Made by a program: the position numbers and the translations under genes. The notes beneath the pieces are model-generated. The model ran no database searches. It was not told the DNA's origin and saw nothing but the letters and a program-made list of their open reading frames with translations. A stretch of 62,884 bases of DNA from assembly GCF_030053595.1 (NCBI RefSeq), contig NZ_JASGBQ010000016.1:1-62884 (forward strand), read 5' to 3'. Origin of the DNA: Fusibacillus kribbianus (GTDB lineage: Bacteria > Bacillota > Clostridia > Lachnospirales > Lachnospiraceae). Shown here one piece after another: positions 44,035 through 53,002 of this stretch (its first letter is position 1; each line of letters begins with the position of its first letter).

Positions 44035-45792
44035 ATGTTTCAGTCAAGAACACATACCTGCAATGAATTGAGAATAGAGCATGTGGGCGAAACTGTGACT
44101 CTGGCCGGATGGTATGAAAATCTGCGCCGGGTCAGCAAGAATCTGGGCTTTCTGATTCTCCGGGATTTTTACGGCGAGACCCAGGTGGTCATTGAATCGG
44201 AAGAGATGATGGAGAAGATCTCCTCCGTGAACCGGGAGTCCACCATTTCCGTTACCGGTGTGGTGAGAGAGCGCTCCAGCAAAAACGCGGCTCTTCCCAC
44301 GGGAGAGATCGAGGTGGTTCCGGAATCCATGGAGGTTCTCGGAAAGTGCTATTACAATGCGCTTCCCTTTGAGGTGTCCAGATCCAGGGAGGCCGATGAG
44401 AATGCCCGCCTCAGATACCGTTATCTGGATCTGAGAAATCCTGAGGTGAAAAGCAAGATCGTGATGCGTTCCCGTATTGTGGCGGAGCTTCGTCAGAGAA
44501 TGATGGATCTGGGCTTTCTGGAGATCACCACTCCCATTCTGACCTGCTCTTCTCCGGAAGGTGCAAGAGATTATCTGGTGCCCTCCAGAAATCATCCGGG
44601 CAAGTTTTATGCGCTTCCTCAGGCACCACAGCAGTTCAAGCAGCTTTTAATGGCATCCGGATTTGACCGGTATTTCCAGATTGCTCCCTGCTTCCGGGAT
44701 GAGGATGCGAGAGCCGACCGTTCTCCCGGTGAGTTCTATCAGCTTGACATGGAGATGGCGTTTGCTTCTCAGGAGGATGTTTTTTCTATTATCGAGCAGG
44801 TGCTTCCGCCTGTCTTTGAAAAATACGGAACTTATGACAGAGCGTCCAGGGCTCCCTTTACCAGAATCTCCTTCCGGGATTCCATGGAACGGTTCGGAAC
44901 GGATAAACCGGATCTGCGGATCAGGCTGGAGCTTACGGAGGCAACCGAAGTCCTGAAGGATTGCGGCTTTGAGCCTTTTAACGGAGCCGTGATCAAGGCA
45001 GTTGTCTGCCCGGAATTTACCGAAAGCCGCAAGGTGATCGATAAGATCTGCGCCGATGTGGAGGTTCAGACAGGCAGAAAGGCATACTGGTTCAAGGCAG
45101 GAGCTGACGGCTCTCTGACCGGAGGTATCTCCAAATTCCTGGCTGAGAGAAAGGACGATGTTCTGTCGGCTCTGTCACTCAAGGGCGGCGAGCTGGTGCT
45201 TCTGGCTGCCGGAACAAGGCAGGAGGCCCAGAAGACTGCGGGTGCAGCCAGAAAGATCGTGGCCAATTATGCAGAGCGGTATATGGACAAGGAATGTTAT
45301 GAATTCTGCTGGATCGTGGATTTCCCCATGTATGAGATCGGTGAAGAGTCCGGTGAGCTGGAATTCTGCCACAATCCCTTCTCCATGCCCCAGGGCGGCA
45401 TGAAGGCTCTGAAGGAGCAGGATCCTCTGGAAATTTACGCATATCAGTATGATCTGGTGTGCAACGGCATTGAGCTTTCCTCCGGCGCCGTGAGAAATCA
45501 TGACCCGGAAATCATGATAGAGGCCTTCCGCCTGGTGGGACTGGGCGAGGAGGATGTAAAGGCCAAGTTCCCGGCCATGTACAACGCGTTCTGCTACGGA
45601 GCACCGCCCCATGCAGGCATTGCCCCCGGCGTGGACCGCATGGTCATGCTGCTGGCCGGTGAGGATTCTATCCGCGAGGTCATTCCGTTCCCCATGAACA
45701 AGAATGCCCAGGATATCATGATGGGAGCGCCTTCCGAGGTGAGCCCGAAGCAGCTGGAAGATGTGCATATTAAACTGGATATAAAAGAATAA
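44035..45792 (+). CDS. aspS: Aspartyl-tRNA synthetase
   Basis: Class II synthetase charging tRNA-Asp. The 585-residue bacterial type has the N-terminal OB anticodon domain ([12 protein letters not shown]), motif 2 [10 protein letters not shown] near 221, the bacterial GAD insertion (about 290-420) and motif 3 G-I-A-P-G-V-D-R near 531. The ribosome site is ATGAGGTGA. glyA follows 22 nt downstream. Confidence 0.97.
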   Translation: MFQSRTHTCNELRIEHVGETVTLAGWYENLRRVSKNLGFLILRDFYGETQVVIESEEMMEKISSVNRESTISVTGVVRERSSKNAALPTGEIEVVPESMEVLGKCYYNALPFEVSRSREADENARLRYRYLDLRNPEVKSKIVMRSRIVAELRQRMMDLGFLEITTPILTCSSPEGARDYLVPSRNHPGKFYALPQAPQQFKQLLMASGFDRYFQIAPCFRDEDARADRSPGEFYQLDMEMAFASQEDVFSIIEQVLPPVFEKYGTYDRASRAPFTRISFRDSMERFGTDKPDLRIRLELTEATEVLKDCGFEPFNGAVIKAVVCPEFTESRKVIDKICADVEVQTGRKAYWFKAGADGSLTGGISKFLAERKDDVLSALSLKGGELVLLAAGTRQEAQKTAGAARKIVANYAERYMDKECYEFCWIVDFPMYEIGEESGELEFCHNPFSMPQGGMKALKEQDPLEIYAYQYDLVCNGIELSSGAVRNHDPEIMIEAFRLVGLGEEDVKAKFPAMYNAFCYGAPPHAGIAPGVDRMVMLLAGEDSIREVIPFPMNKNAQDIMMGAPSEVSPKQLEDVHIKLDIKE

Positions 45793-45814
45793 GAGCATCA
45801 GCAGGAGGGAAAAC

Positions 45815-47053
45815 ATGTATTCATTTGACGAAGTAATGAACTATGACCCTGAGATCGCGGAAGCCATGCAGGACGAGCTTACACGTCAGAGGAGCCATCT
45901 GGAGCTCATCGCTTCCGAGAATCTGGTAAGCAAGGCTGTCATGGCAGCCATGGGAAGCATTCTGACCAATAAATACGCCGAGGGCTATCCCGGAAAACGG
46001 TACTATGGCGGCTGCGAGTACGTGGATGTGGTAGAGGATCTGGCAAGAGAGCGTGCCAAAAAGCTCTTTGGCTGCGAGTATGTGAACGTACAGCCCCATT
46101 CCGGCGCCCAGGCCAATATGGCAGTTCAGTTTGCGATCCTGAAGCCCGGCGATACTATGATGGGCATGAATCTTGCCCACGGCGGCCATCTGACCCACGG
46201 AAGCCCCGCCAATATGTCCGGCGCTTATTTCAACATTGTCCCCTACGGGGTAAATGACGACGGCGTGATCGATTATGAGGAGGTGCGCCGCATTGCCCAT
46301 GAGTGCAGGCCGAAGCTGATCGTGGCAGGTGCCAGCGCCTATGCAAGAGAGATCAATTTCAAGGTGTTCCGCGAGATCGCCGATGAGGTCGGCGCATATC
46401 TCATGGTGGATATGGCACATATTGCCGGTCTTGTTGCGGCAGGACTTCATATGAGCCCCATTCCCTATGCCCATGTGACCACCACCACGACTCACAAGAC
46501 CCTGCGCGGTCCCAGAGGCGGCATGATCCTTTCCAGCAATGAAATGCAGGAGAAGTTCAATTTCAACAAGGCAATTTTCCCCGGTATTCAGGGCGGCCCT
46601 CTGATGCATGTGATCGCTGCAAAAGCAGTGTGCTTTAAGGAAGCGCTGGATCCCAGCTTTAAGACATACATGGCTCAGACCAAGACAAACGCTGCAAAGC
46701 TGGCCTGCGAGCTGCAGAAGAGAGGCTTCGACATCGTTTCCGGAGGCACGGACAATCATCTGATGCTGGTGGATCTCCGCCCTGTCGGTGTTACCGGCAA
46801 GGCAGCTGAAAAGCTTCTGGATGCGGCCAATATTACCTGCAACAAGAACGCGATCCCCAATGATCCGGAGAAGCCCTTCGTGACCAGCGGTATCCGCCTC
46901 GGCACTCCTGCCGTCACAAGCCGCGGCCTTGTGGAGGCTGACATGGAGATCATTGCGGAAGCCATCCGCCTGGTCATCACCCAGGACGAGGCCAACACCG
47001 CAAAGGCAAAGGCCATGGTGAAGGAACTGACAGACAGATATCCTTTATATTGA
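45815..47053 (+). CDS. glyA: Serine hydroxymethyltransferase
   Basis: PLP enzyme converting serine and tetrahydrofolate to glycine and methylene-tetrahydrofolate. The 412-residue protein shows E-L-I-A-S-E-N near 30, [13 protein letters not shown] near 53, the PLP lysine segment [15 protein letters not shown] near 221-235, and a C-terminal R-L-G-T-P-A. The start follows GCAGGAGGG. Closes the hisS-aspS-glyA run, ahead of a terminator. Confidence 0.98.
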   Translation: MYSFDEVMNYDPEIAEAMQDELTRQRSHLELIASENLVSKAVMAAMGSILTNKYAEGYPGKRYYGGCEYVDVVEDLARERAKKLFGCEYVNVQPHSGAQANMAVQFAILKPGDTMMGMNLAHGGHLTHGSPANMSGAYFNIVPYGVNDDGVIDYEEVRRIAHECRPKLIVAGASAYAREINFKVFREIADEVGAYLMVDMAHIAGLVAAGLHMSPIPYAHVTTTTTHKTLRGPRGGMILSSNEMQEKFNFNKAIFPGIQGGPLMHVIAAKAVCFKEALDPSFKTYMAQTKTNAAKLACELQKRGFDIVSGGTDNHLMLVDLRPVGVTGKAAEKLLDAANITCNKNAIPNDPEKPFVTSGIRLGTPAVTSRGLVEADMEIIAEAIRLVITQDEANTAKAKAMVKELTDRYPLY

Positions 47054-47064
47054 TCGGACCATCA

Positions 47065-47104
47065 GAACGCCGCAGAGGGGAGGAAACCCGGCGGCGTTCC
47101 TTTT
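47065..47104 (+). terminator. Terminator after glyA
   Basis: GAACGCCGC (47065-47073) pairs with GCGGCGTTC (47091-47099), followed by CTTTTC. Confidence 0.75.
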
Positions 47105-47119
47105 CTGAGGAGGAAAATC

Positions 47120-47482
47120 ATGTTATTTGTAGAATACCCCAAATGCAGCACATGCCAAAAGGCAAAAAGGTGGCTGGAGGAACGGAATGTCTCTTTCACT
47201 GATCGTCATATCGTGGAGGAGAATCCTACGGCCGAGGAGCTTAAGGCCTGGAAGGAGAAAGGCGGCCTGGAGCTCCGGAAATTTTTCAATACCAGCGGAT
47301 TAAAATACCGGGAGCTGGGGCTTAAGGATAAGCTGGCGGACATGAGCGAGGAGGAGCAGTATGCCCTTCTGGCCTCCGACGGAATGCTGGTCAGGAGACC
47401 GGTTCTTGTGGGAGATGATTTTGTCCTGACGGGCTTTCGGGAGAAGGAATGGCAGGCAGCCCTTGATCGAACCAATTCTTAA
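47120..47482 (+). CDS. ArsC/Spx family thioredoxin-fold protein
   Basis: A 120-residue thioredoxin-fold protein with C-S-T-C at residues 9-12 in Y-P-K-C-S-T-C-Q-K-A, and the family segments L-R-K-F-F-N-T-S-G near 51 and R-R-P-V-L-V near 92. Members are annotated as arsenate reductase-like or Spx-like. The R-R-P-V-L motif is shared by both. No ars operon genes are near, so arsenate reduction is not supported by context. The start has GAGGAGG upstream. Confidence 0.85.
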   Translation: MLFVEYPKCSTCQKAKRWLEERNVSFTDRHIVEENPTAEELKAWKEKGGLELRKFFNTSGLKYRELGLKDKLADMSEEEQYALLASDGMLVRRPVLVGDDFVLTGFREKEWQAALDRTNS

Positions 47483-47509
47483 TCTTTTCCGAATCTTTCC
47501 GGCCTGCGG

Positions 47510-47539
47510 TTGACAATGAACCCGGCAAATCGGTATAAT
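47510..47539 (+). promoter_or_regulatory. Promoter of the cadherin-like-domain protein
   Basis: TTGACA (47510-47515), 18 nt, TATAAT (47534-47539); both boxes are consensus. Leader of about 90 nt contains near-repeats of GATGCGGA..A(C)TCC. Confidence 0.8.
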
Positions 47540-47631
47540 GGAACAGACGACAAAAAAATGATGCGGAGCATTCCAATCTATTAGAGATGATGCGGATCAC
47601 TCCGTTTTGATAAAGGATTCGAGGAGATATT

Positions 47632-49395
47632 ATGAAATTACGTATGAAACGCTTTCTGTCGCTTTTGCTGGTGTGCGGTATGCTGGCTGCAGGCCTTTCC
47701 CTGACGGCTTTCGCCACAGGCGGGACCGGTGATGCCACCCTCGCTTCTCTGGAAGTGTCCCCGGGCACTCTTTCGCCGGAGTTTTCGCCCAGTACGTATG
47801 AGTACCGGGTGGAGGTGAGCGCCGAATGTGATAAACTTCTTGTCAATGCACAGACCACCGACAGCGGTGCAAAGATGGTCATTGCAGGAAATTCCGGTCT
47901 GAAAATGGGTGAGAATCCGGTAATCATCAGCGTGACGGCGGCAGATGGTGTGACAACGGCAAAATATACCATCCGCGTGGTACGGGGGGCCAGCGAGTCC
48001 CAGACCGCAGCGCAGACCGCCGGAAACCAGATCCCCAGCAGTCCTCTGATCGTGGGAACGACAGCAGCCAATGCTCCGTCGGAAACCGGGAGCACACAGA
48101 GCACTGAGGCGGAGACACAGAGCGGCGAAGAGGGAACCCAGAGTGGTGAAGCCGGAACGCAGGACGGCACAGAGGCGCAGAACAGCGGGGCTTCTCCGGC
48201 AGGTACAGTCGTACTCGGCGGAAGGAGCTATACCATAGAGACTCCTGCTGAGGAGCTTGTACCTTCAGGCTTTACTCCTGCGGATATTACCATCGGAGGC
48301 CAGACAGTGAGCGGCTGGATGTTTCCGTCCTCCTATGATGCCGATGGCTTTTATCTGATCTACGGCACAAATCAAGAGGGAAAGACCAGTTTCTTTATTT
48401 ACGACCAGAGTGAAGGTACGGTCATTTCTGCCCCCTCCGGCCTTGTTACCATGGGACAGGAAAATCAGATTTCCCAGAGCAAGCTCCAGACAGCCCAGGA
48501 TTCCTACCAGAAATCCATGCGGATCCGAATGATGATCATCATCGGACTGGCTGTGCTGTGCTTCATTTTACTGATCGCTCTCACAGCCTCCATGACCAGA
48601 AAGCGTCACGATCAGGAAGGCGGGCATGATGAGTATGATGAGTATGACGACGGCCCTTCCGGCGATGAAGAGGACGAGCCTTTTGATGATGAGGATTACG
48701 AGGATGAGTCCTATGACGGCGAAGCTTATGGTGAAGCCTATGAGGATGACGATTATTATGATTTAGACGGCGAGGATGAGGAAGCAGAGGCACATATGTG
48801 GGCGTCCACAGAGGACCATGCCGCGGAATATGAAGAGGAACCAGTGATACCGGAAGAAGAGCCGGAATATGAGGACGATGATCTGAAGCCTGTGGCAGCA
48901 GAGCCGGAGTACGAGGACGATGATCTGGAGCCTGTGGCAGCAGAGCCGGAGTACGAGGACGATGATCTGGAGCCTGCGGCAGCAGAGCCGGAGTACGAGG
49001 ACGATGATCTGGAGCCTGTGGCAGCAGAGCCGGAGTACGAAGAGGATGATCTGGATTCAGACTTTGATTTGCTGGAAGCGCTCCTGTCTGATTCCGTTCC
49101 CGGCGGCCGGGTAGACGGCGGTGAGAAGCCGATCAATCCGGTGAGACAGCTTGCTGCAGAGAAACCGTACAATCCTGTAAGGGAGTCCGGCGCGGCGAAG
49201 TCGGCCGGACTGTCAGAGCAGCCTGTGAAGGAGAAGGCGGCCAGCCGCTCAGAGCAGCCTGTGAAGGAGAAAGCGGCTAGCCGCTCAGGGCAGCCTGCAA
49301 AGGAAAAGCAGGTCCGTCCGACGAGACAGTCTGCTGTCTCTGATGAGGTTCTGGATCTGGATGATGACGACGATTTTGAGATCCTGGATTTGTAG
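47632..49395 (+). CDS. Exported cadherin-like beta-sandwich protein with TM anchor and acidic repeat tail
   Basis: A 587-residue protein. A signal peptide (M-K-L-R-M-K-R then a hydrophobic core, cleavage near A-F-A at 25-28) precedes a cadherin-like beta-sandwich domain (about 32-120: L-A-S-L-E-V-S-P-G-T-L-S-P-E-F, Y-E-Y-R-V-E-V, A-K-Y-T-I-R-V-V). A Thr/Ser/Glu-rich linker, a second folded segment (about 195-290) and a TM helix (about 301-323) follow. The cytoplasmic tail is very acidic, with five 14-residue repeats (P-E-Y-E-D-D-D-L-E-P-V-A-A-E type) and then 12-residue S-E-Q-P-V-K-E-K-A-A-S-R repeats. Function unknown; a surface sensor or scaffold is conceivable. Confidence 0.75.
   Translation: MKLRMKRFLSLLLVCGMLAAGLSLTAFATGGTGDATLASLEVSPGTLSPEFSPSTYEYRVEVSAECDKLLVNAQTTDSGAKMVIAGNSGLKMGENPVIISVTAADGVTTAKYTIRVVRGASESQTAAQTAGNQIPSSPLIVGTTAANAPSETGSTQSTEAETQSGEEGTQSGEAGTQDGTEAQNSGASPAGTVVLGGRSYTIETPAEELVPSGFTPADITIGGQTVSGWMFPSSYDADGFYLIYGTNQEGKTSFFIYDQSEGTVISAPSGLVTMGQENQISQSKLQTAQDSYQKSMRIRMMIIIGLAVLCFILLIALTASMTRKRHDQEGGHDEYDEYDDGPSGDEEDEPFDDEDYEDESYDGEAYGEAYEDDDYYDLDGEDEEAEAHMWASTEDHAAEYEEEPVIPEEEPEYEDDDLKPVAAEPEYEDDDLEPVAAEPEYEDDDLEPAAAEPEYEDDDLEPVAAEPEYEEDDLDSDFDLLEALLSDSVPGGRVDGGEKPINPVRQLAAEKPYNPVRESGAAKSAGLSEQPVKEKAASRSEQPVKEKAASRSGQPAKEKQVRPTRQSAVSDEVLDLDDDDDFEILDL
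48859..49053 (+). repeat. Five in-frame 42-bp tandem repeats
   Basis: Units start at 48859, 48901, 48943, 48985 and 49027, each GAGCCGGA(A/G)TA..., encoding the 14-residue acidic repeat. The middle copies are nearly identical in DNA, so copy number is likely to vary between strains. Confidence 0.85.
49213..49300 (+). repeat. 36-bp in-frame tandem repeats
   Basis: Two full copies and a partial third, starting at 49213, 49249 and 49285 (TCAGAGCAGCCT... units), in the tail of the same gene. Confidence 0.7.
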
Positions 49396-49433
49396 GAATC
49401 CGTATACAGGTTAAACAACAGATGATGTTGGAT

Positions 49434-49620
49434 GGGAGTGTTGCACAATGATCTGAAATCAGAATGATTTCAGGTCAGTAGCAACGCTTCTTTGTTTGGA
49501 TAGAAAAGGGAGCTGCTGCTCTGTAGAGAATAGCTGGATTGTACAGTTGCAGCAGGGGAAAGGTTAAAATGCAGCGGTAGTCCTGCGCTGGAATCGCTCT
49601 CTACTTTTGCGACCCTCTTA
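49434..49620. repeat. Palindromic non-coding element (copy B), MITE-like
   Basis: About 187 nt without an open frame. The ends are imperfect inverted repeats: GGGAGTGTTGCACAA on the left and, on the complement of the right end, AAGAGGGTCGCAAAA. Internal palindromes include GATCTGAAATC...GATTTCAGGTC, GAGCTGCTGCTC and TGCAGC/GCTGCA-type stems. Parts recur at 1-125 and 7072-7150. This is the fullest copy in the window. The 350-nt gap around it holds only this element and the next promoter. Confidence 0.6.
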
Positions 49621-49652
49621 TTCTCACTCTTATTTTTACTGTGTTACGACGG

Positions 49653-49681
49653 TTGACAAATGAATCCTGCGGTGTTATAAT
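49653..49681 (+). promoter_or_regulatory. Promoter of the aldolase-domain gene
   Basis: TTGACA (49653-49658), 17 nt, TATAAT (49676-49681), a full consensus promoter directly after the repeat element. Confidence 0.85.
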
Positions 49682-49747
49682 TACATTCGCTGGTACACTT
49701 TAAAGCGCTAAAGTATATAAACAGTGACAGAAGCGAGGGAGACAAAG

Positions 49748-50725
49748 ATGACATCAAGAAAAGGAAATCTGATGAGCGTCAGGGACGATGTGAAGGTCCT
49801 GGATGCGACGGTCAGGGACGGCGGTCTCTGCAATAACTTTGAATTTACCGACGAGTTCGTAAGAGAGCTCTATAAAACCAATATCAAGAGCGGTGTAGAC
49901 TATATGGAGTTCGGTTATAAGGCCAGCAGAACCCTGTTCAATGAAAAGGATTACGGAAAATGGAAATTCTGCAAGGAGGAAGACATCCGTGCCATCGTAG
50001 GAGAAAATGTTTCCGATATGAAGATTTCTGTGATGGCAGATGTGGGACGGTGTGATTTCAGAACGGATTTTCTTCCCAAGAGTGAGAGTGTCATTGACAT
50101 GGTGCGGGTAGCCTGCTATGTACATCAGATTCCGGCGGCCATTGAGATGATCGAGTACCTCCATGATCTGGGCTATGAGACCACCTGCAATATTATGGCC
50201 ATTTCTCAGGCTAACTTGAATCAGGTGGAGGAAGCGCTGGCCATGATCTGTGAATCCAGCGTGGATGTGATCTATCTGGTGGACAGCTATGGGTCTCTCT
50301 ATCCGGAGAATGCCTCCGTTCTTGCCAAGACCTTCCTGGCAGCGGCGGAAAATTCCGGCAAGCAGGTGGGCTTCCATGGACATAACAACCAGAATCTTGC
50401 ATTTGCCAACACCATTGAGACCATGTCCTATGGCATTTCCTATCTGGATGCGACAGCACAGGGAATGGGGCGGGGGGCAGGCAACTGCGCCATGGAGCTT
50501 CTGCTGGGCTTCTTAAAGAATCCCAAATACAATCTGTACAGCCTGCTGATCTTTATTGAAAAGTATATGCTTCCGCTGCGGGAGCAGGGAGTGGTTTGGG
50601 GCTTTGATCTTCAGTATATGTTCACCGGCCAGTTAAACCGACATCCCAGAGAGGCCATGCAGTTTACGGCAGAGAAACGGAAAGATTACTGCGAGTTTTA
50701 CAAAGGACTTCTTGATAATTTCTAA
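49748..50725 (+). CDS. HMG-CoA lyase-like aldolase catalytic domain protein
   Basis: A 325-residue TIM-barrel protein of the DRE-metallolyase type. The metal/catalytic motif is V-L-D-A-T-V-R-D-G-G near 17-26, followed by E-F-G-Y, Y-L-V-D-S-Y-G-S near 180, and the metal-binding G-F-H-G-H-N-N-Q-N near 209. It resembles 4-hydroxy-2-oxovalerate aldolase-like proteins, but no pathway partners are near, so the substrate is unknown. Start at 49748 has GAGGGAGA upstream; an internal Met (M-S-V-R-D-D) 8 codons later is an alternative. Stands alone between a strong promoter and a terminator. Confidence 0.8.
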   Translation: MTSRKGNLMSVRDDVKVLDATVRDGGLCNNFEFTDEFVRELYKTNIKSGVDYMEFGYKASRTLFNEKDYGKWKFCKEEDIRAIVGENVSDMKISVMADVGRCDFRTDFLPKSESVIDMVRVACYVHQIPAAIEMIEYLHDLGYETTCNIMAISQANLNQVEEALAMICESSVDVIYLVDSYGSLYPENASVLAKTFLAAAENSGKQVGFHGHNNQNLAFANTIETMSYGISYLDATAQGMGRGAGNCAMELLLGFLKNPKYNLYSLLIFIEKYMLPLREQGVVWGFDLQYMFTGQLNRHPREAMQFTAEKRKDYCEFYKGLLDNF

Positions 50726-50732
50726 AGAAACA

Positions 50733-50793
50733 AGAGGGAGCTTCGTCCCAGGACTGGCGGATGATTCAGTTTGGGAGCGGGGCTCCTCTTTTT
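50733..50793 (+). terminator. Terminator after the aldolase-domain gene
   Basis: A long stem (GGGAGC...TCCCA with TGGGA...GGCTCC) ending CTC followed by five T (50789-50793). The rest of the gap to 50929 holds a GGTGGGG/CCCCGCC hairpin near 50860-50880 and nothing else that I recognise. Confidence 0.6.
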
Positions 50794-50928
50794 GAGCCTA
50801 TTTGTCAAGTGTTTTAAACAAGCGAGCGCAAAAGACAATCTAGTCTGCCGACCTGCGGTGGGGCATTACCCCGCCAAGCATGATTCCTTTCCGATATTCA
50901 TCCCACATCCGTCCCCAGCTCCTTCCAC

Positions 50929-50965
50929 TTGCAATCTGTCCAGCTCTGTGCTATTATACGTATAA
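50929..50965 (+). promoter_or_regulatory. Promoter with overlapping palindromic operator for the GntR-mcsAB-clpC unit
   Basis: TTGCAA (50929-50934), 17 nt, TATTAT (50952-50957). The -10 is overlapped by the perfect 12-bp palindrome TTATACGTATAA (50954-50965). This is a natural operator position for the GntR protein encoded 30 nt downstream; binding is inferred. Confidence 0.6.
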
Positions 50966-50995
50966 CAAATATAACGAAAGAAGTTGGGTGAGAAT

Positions 50996-51385
50996 ATGAT
51001 AATCAATATAGATTTTAACAGTGACGAAGCCTTCTATATCCAGCTGAGAAACCAGATCATCGTCGGTATCGCCACTGACGCCATACGGGAGGGAGATGTG
51101 CTCCCTTCAGTGCGGAGTCTGGCTGAAACCATTGGAATCAACATGCATACAGTAAATAAGGCGTACTCGGTTCTGAAGCAGGAAGGCTTTGTGAAGCTGG
51201 ACAGGCGAAAGGGAGCCGTCATTGCCGTGGATTTTGATAAGATACAGGCGATTGAGGAGCTGATGTCCGGAATGCAGGTGCTGTTGGCAAAGGCGGCCTG
51301 TCAGGATATCAGCCGCGAGGAGATTCACGGCCTGGTCGATTCCATAATGGATCAGTTCGAGGGTCCGTGCAGGAAAGGAGAATGA
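50996..51385 (+). CDS. GntR family (YtrA-type) transcriptional regulator
   Basis: A 129-residue regulator with an N-terminal GntR winged helix (P-S-V-R-S-L-A-E-T-I-G-I-N near 37-49, H-T-V-N-K-A-Y near 51-57) and a short C-terminal helical dimerisation part, as in the YtrA subfamily. It occupies the place of ctsR ahead of mcsA-mcsB-clpC, 9 nt before mcsA. YtrA-type genes usually precede ABC transporters, which is not the case here. The start at 50996 is the Met before I-I-N-I-D-F, with GGGTGAG upstream. Confidence 0.88.
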   Translation: MIINIDFNSDEAFYIQLRNQIIVGIATDAIREGDVLPSVRSLAETIGINMHTVNKAYSVLKQEGFVKLDRRKGAVIAVDFDKIQAIEELMSGMQVLLAKAACQDISREEIHGLVDSIMDQFEGPCRKGE

Positions 51386-51394
51386 GATACGGCC

Positions 51395-51949
51395 ATGTTA
51401 TGTGAGAAGTGTAAGATCAGAGAAGCAAATATTCGTTATACAGAGGTCATCGGAGGTGTGAAGACAGAGCACAATCTGTGCAGCCACTGCGCCAGGGAGA
51501 TGGATTTCGGCCATTACAGTGCGGTATTTGACACCGATTACCCCATCGGGAAGCTTTTGGCAGATTTGTTTGGCCTGGATTCCGATACAAAGGAGAGCGA
51601 GGAGCTGGCCATGAATCAGGTGGTATGCCCCACCTGTCATACGGCCTACAGCGATTTTGTGAAGAACAGCCGGTTCGGCTGTCCCGACTGTTACCGGGTC
51701 TTTGACCTTCTGATGAGTGAAAATATCAAAAAGGTCCAGGGAAACGATACCCACACCGGGAAGCGTCCCCTTTACAGTCATGGAATGGCTGAGACAAAAG
51801 AGGAGGATGGCCGGGAGAAGCTGGAGAGGAGCATTGAGCTTTTGAGCTCCAGGCTTAAGGAAGCGGTACAGGAAGAGGAATACGAGGCGGCAGCCCGCTA
51901 CCGCGACGAGATCAGGGAACTGAAGGAGAGATTGAATGAGTATGCTTAA
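51395..51949 (+). CDS. mcsA: McsA, activator of protein arginine kinase (UvrB/UvrC motif protein)
   Basis: Activates McsB in the protein-arginine phosphorylation system that marks proteins for ClpCP. The 184-residue protein has four Cys pairs (Cys 3/6, 29/32, 78/81, 96/99) that should bind zinc, and a C-terminal UVR motif in a helical segment (about 140-183: L-L-S-S-R-L-K-E-A-V-Q-E-E-E-Y-E-A-A-A). Its last 14 nt overlap the mcsB start. The set follows the GntR gene instead of CtsR. Confidence 0.93.
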   Translation: MLCEKCKIREANIRYTEVIGGVKTEHNLCSHCAREMDFGHYSAVFDTDYPIGKLLADLFGLDSDTKESEELAMNQVVCPTCHTAYSDFVKNSRFGCPDCYRVFDLLMSENIKKVQGNDTHTGKRPLYSHGMAETKEEDGREKLERSIELLSSRLKEAVQEEEYEAAARYRDEIRELKERLNEYA

Positions 51950-52973
51950 ATGGTATCAGGATACGGAAAATCAGCACGATGTGTTTCTGGCGTCCCGGAT
52001 CCGTCTGGTACGGAATCTGGAGCATTATCCCTTTCCGGAGAAGCTGTCCGAGGAGGACAGTAAGGAGCTGGTTGGAAAACTGGAGAACGGACTTCAGGGA
52101 ATCGGCGAGGCAGACGGACGGAGCTTTCTGACGGTCCCCCTGTCTTCTCTGGATGGCGTGGAAAAGGACGCCCTCAGAGAGCGCCGGGCCATCAACGGGG
52201 CCGGAGCTGAGAAGAAAGGCTCCCAGAGTCTGCTTCTGTCGGAAGATGAGGCGGTCAGCATCACTCTGGCGGGAGAGGATCATCTGCGGATCCAGTGCAT
52301 GTCCGGCCGGGCAGAGCTTGGAAAGCTCTGGGAGGAGGCAGGGAGGCTGGATGATTATGTCAACGAGCGGTTTGATTATGCCTTTCATGAAAAATACGGG
52401 TATCTGACGGCTTATCCCACCAATGTGGGGACAGGACTTCGGGCGGCGGTGACACTGCATCTTCCCATGTTAAGCGCCGGGAAGCAGTTCACCAAGCTGG
52501 TCAATGAGATCAGCCGGTTCGGGGTGACCGTCCGGGGGATTTACGGAGAAGGCAATGAAAATTTCGGAGCACTTTATGAGGTGTCCAACCAGAAGACTCT
52601 GGGAGTTACCGAGGAGGAGATCATTGCACTGGTGAAACAGATGGCAGACCGTCTTGCAGCCAGTGAGCGGAAGATCAAATCTTTGACTCTGCGGAATCAC
52701 CGGCTGGATATGGAGGATGAGGTTTACAAATCCTACGGTGTTCTGCGCTATGCGAAAAAGCTGAGCTTAAAGGAAGCCATGACGTATCTGTCCCAGGTGA
52801 GAGCCGGGGAGATGGAAGGGCTTGTGCAGTTTAAGGAGCCGGTAAATATTTACGGGCTGATGATGGAAATACAGCCGGCCAACATGCAGTGCATTGCGCC
52901 GGAGGAGGATAAAAACGACCTGAAAAAGGCCAGAGCTTCTTATATCCGGAAATGCCTTCCGGAGCTGGTCTGA
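51936..52973 (+). CDS. mcsB: Protein arginine kinase McsB
   Basis: Phosphorylates arginine residues on client proteins as a degradation tag for ClpCP. The 345-residue guanido-kinase-fold protein shows S-S-R-I-R-L-V-R-N-type A-S-R-I-R-L-V-R-N near 19-28, L-T-A-Y-P-T-N-V-G-T-G-L-R near 157-169 (family active-site region), and V-R-G-I-Y-G-E-G near 200. It starts inside mcsA and ends 30 nt before clpC. Length and order match the usual operon. Confidence 0.95.
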   Translation: MSMLKWYQDTENQHDVFLASRIRLVRNLEHYPFPEKLSEEDSKELVGKLENGLQGIGEADGRSFLTVPLSSLDGVEKDALRERRAINGAGAEKKGSQSLLLSEDEAVSITLAGEDHLRIQCMSGRAELGKLWEEAGRLDDYVNERFDYAFHEKYGYLTAYPTNVGTGLRAAVTLHLPMLSAGKQFTKLVNEISRFGVTVRGIYGEGNENFGALYEVSNQKTLGVTEEEIIALVKQMADRLAASERKIKSLTLRNHRLDMEDEVYKSYGVLRYAKKLSLKEAMTYLSQVRAGEMEGLVQFKEPVNIYGLMMEIQPANMQCIAPEEDKNDLKKARASYIRKCLPELV

Positions 52974-53002
52974 GACATTAATACCAGGAGGACAACGACA
53001 TC

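Noticed and set aside
45821-46759. A 312-residue minus-strand open frame opposite glyA
   Set aside because: His-rich and low in family-like features; glyA on the other strand is unambiguous.
48859-49053. Regular 42-bp repeats considered as a CRISPR-like array
   Set aside because: The units are directly adjacent with no spacers and stay in frame inside a protein-coding gene.
50789-50807. TTTGAGC-3-TTTGTCA as a CtsR-type heptad repeat
   Set aside because: Each half differs from TTTGACC in one or two positions, it overlaps a terminator T-run, and it lies about 120 nt upstream of the likely promoter.
50859-50880. GGTGGGG/CCCCGCC hairpin as a riboswitch or small RNA
   Set aside because: It is a lone short stem without T-run, upstream of the promoter, and shows no known class features.
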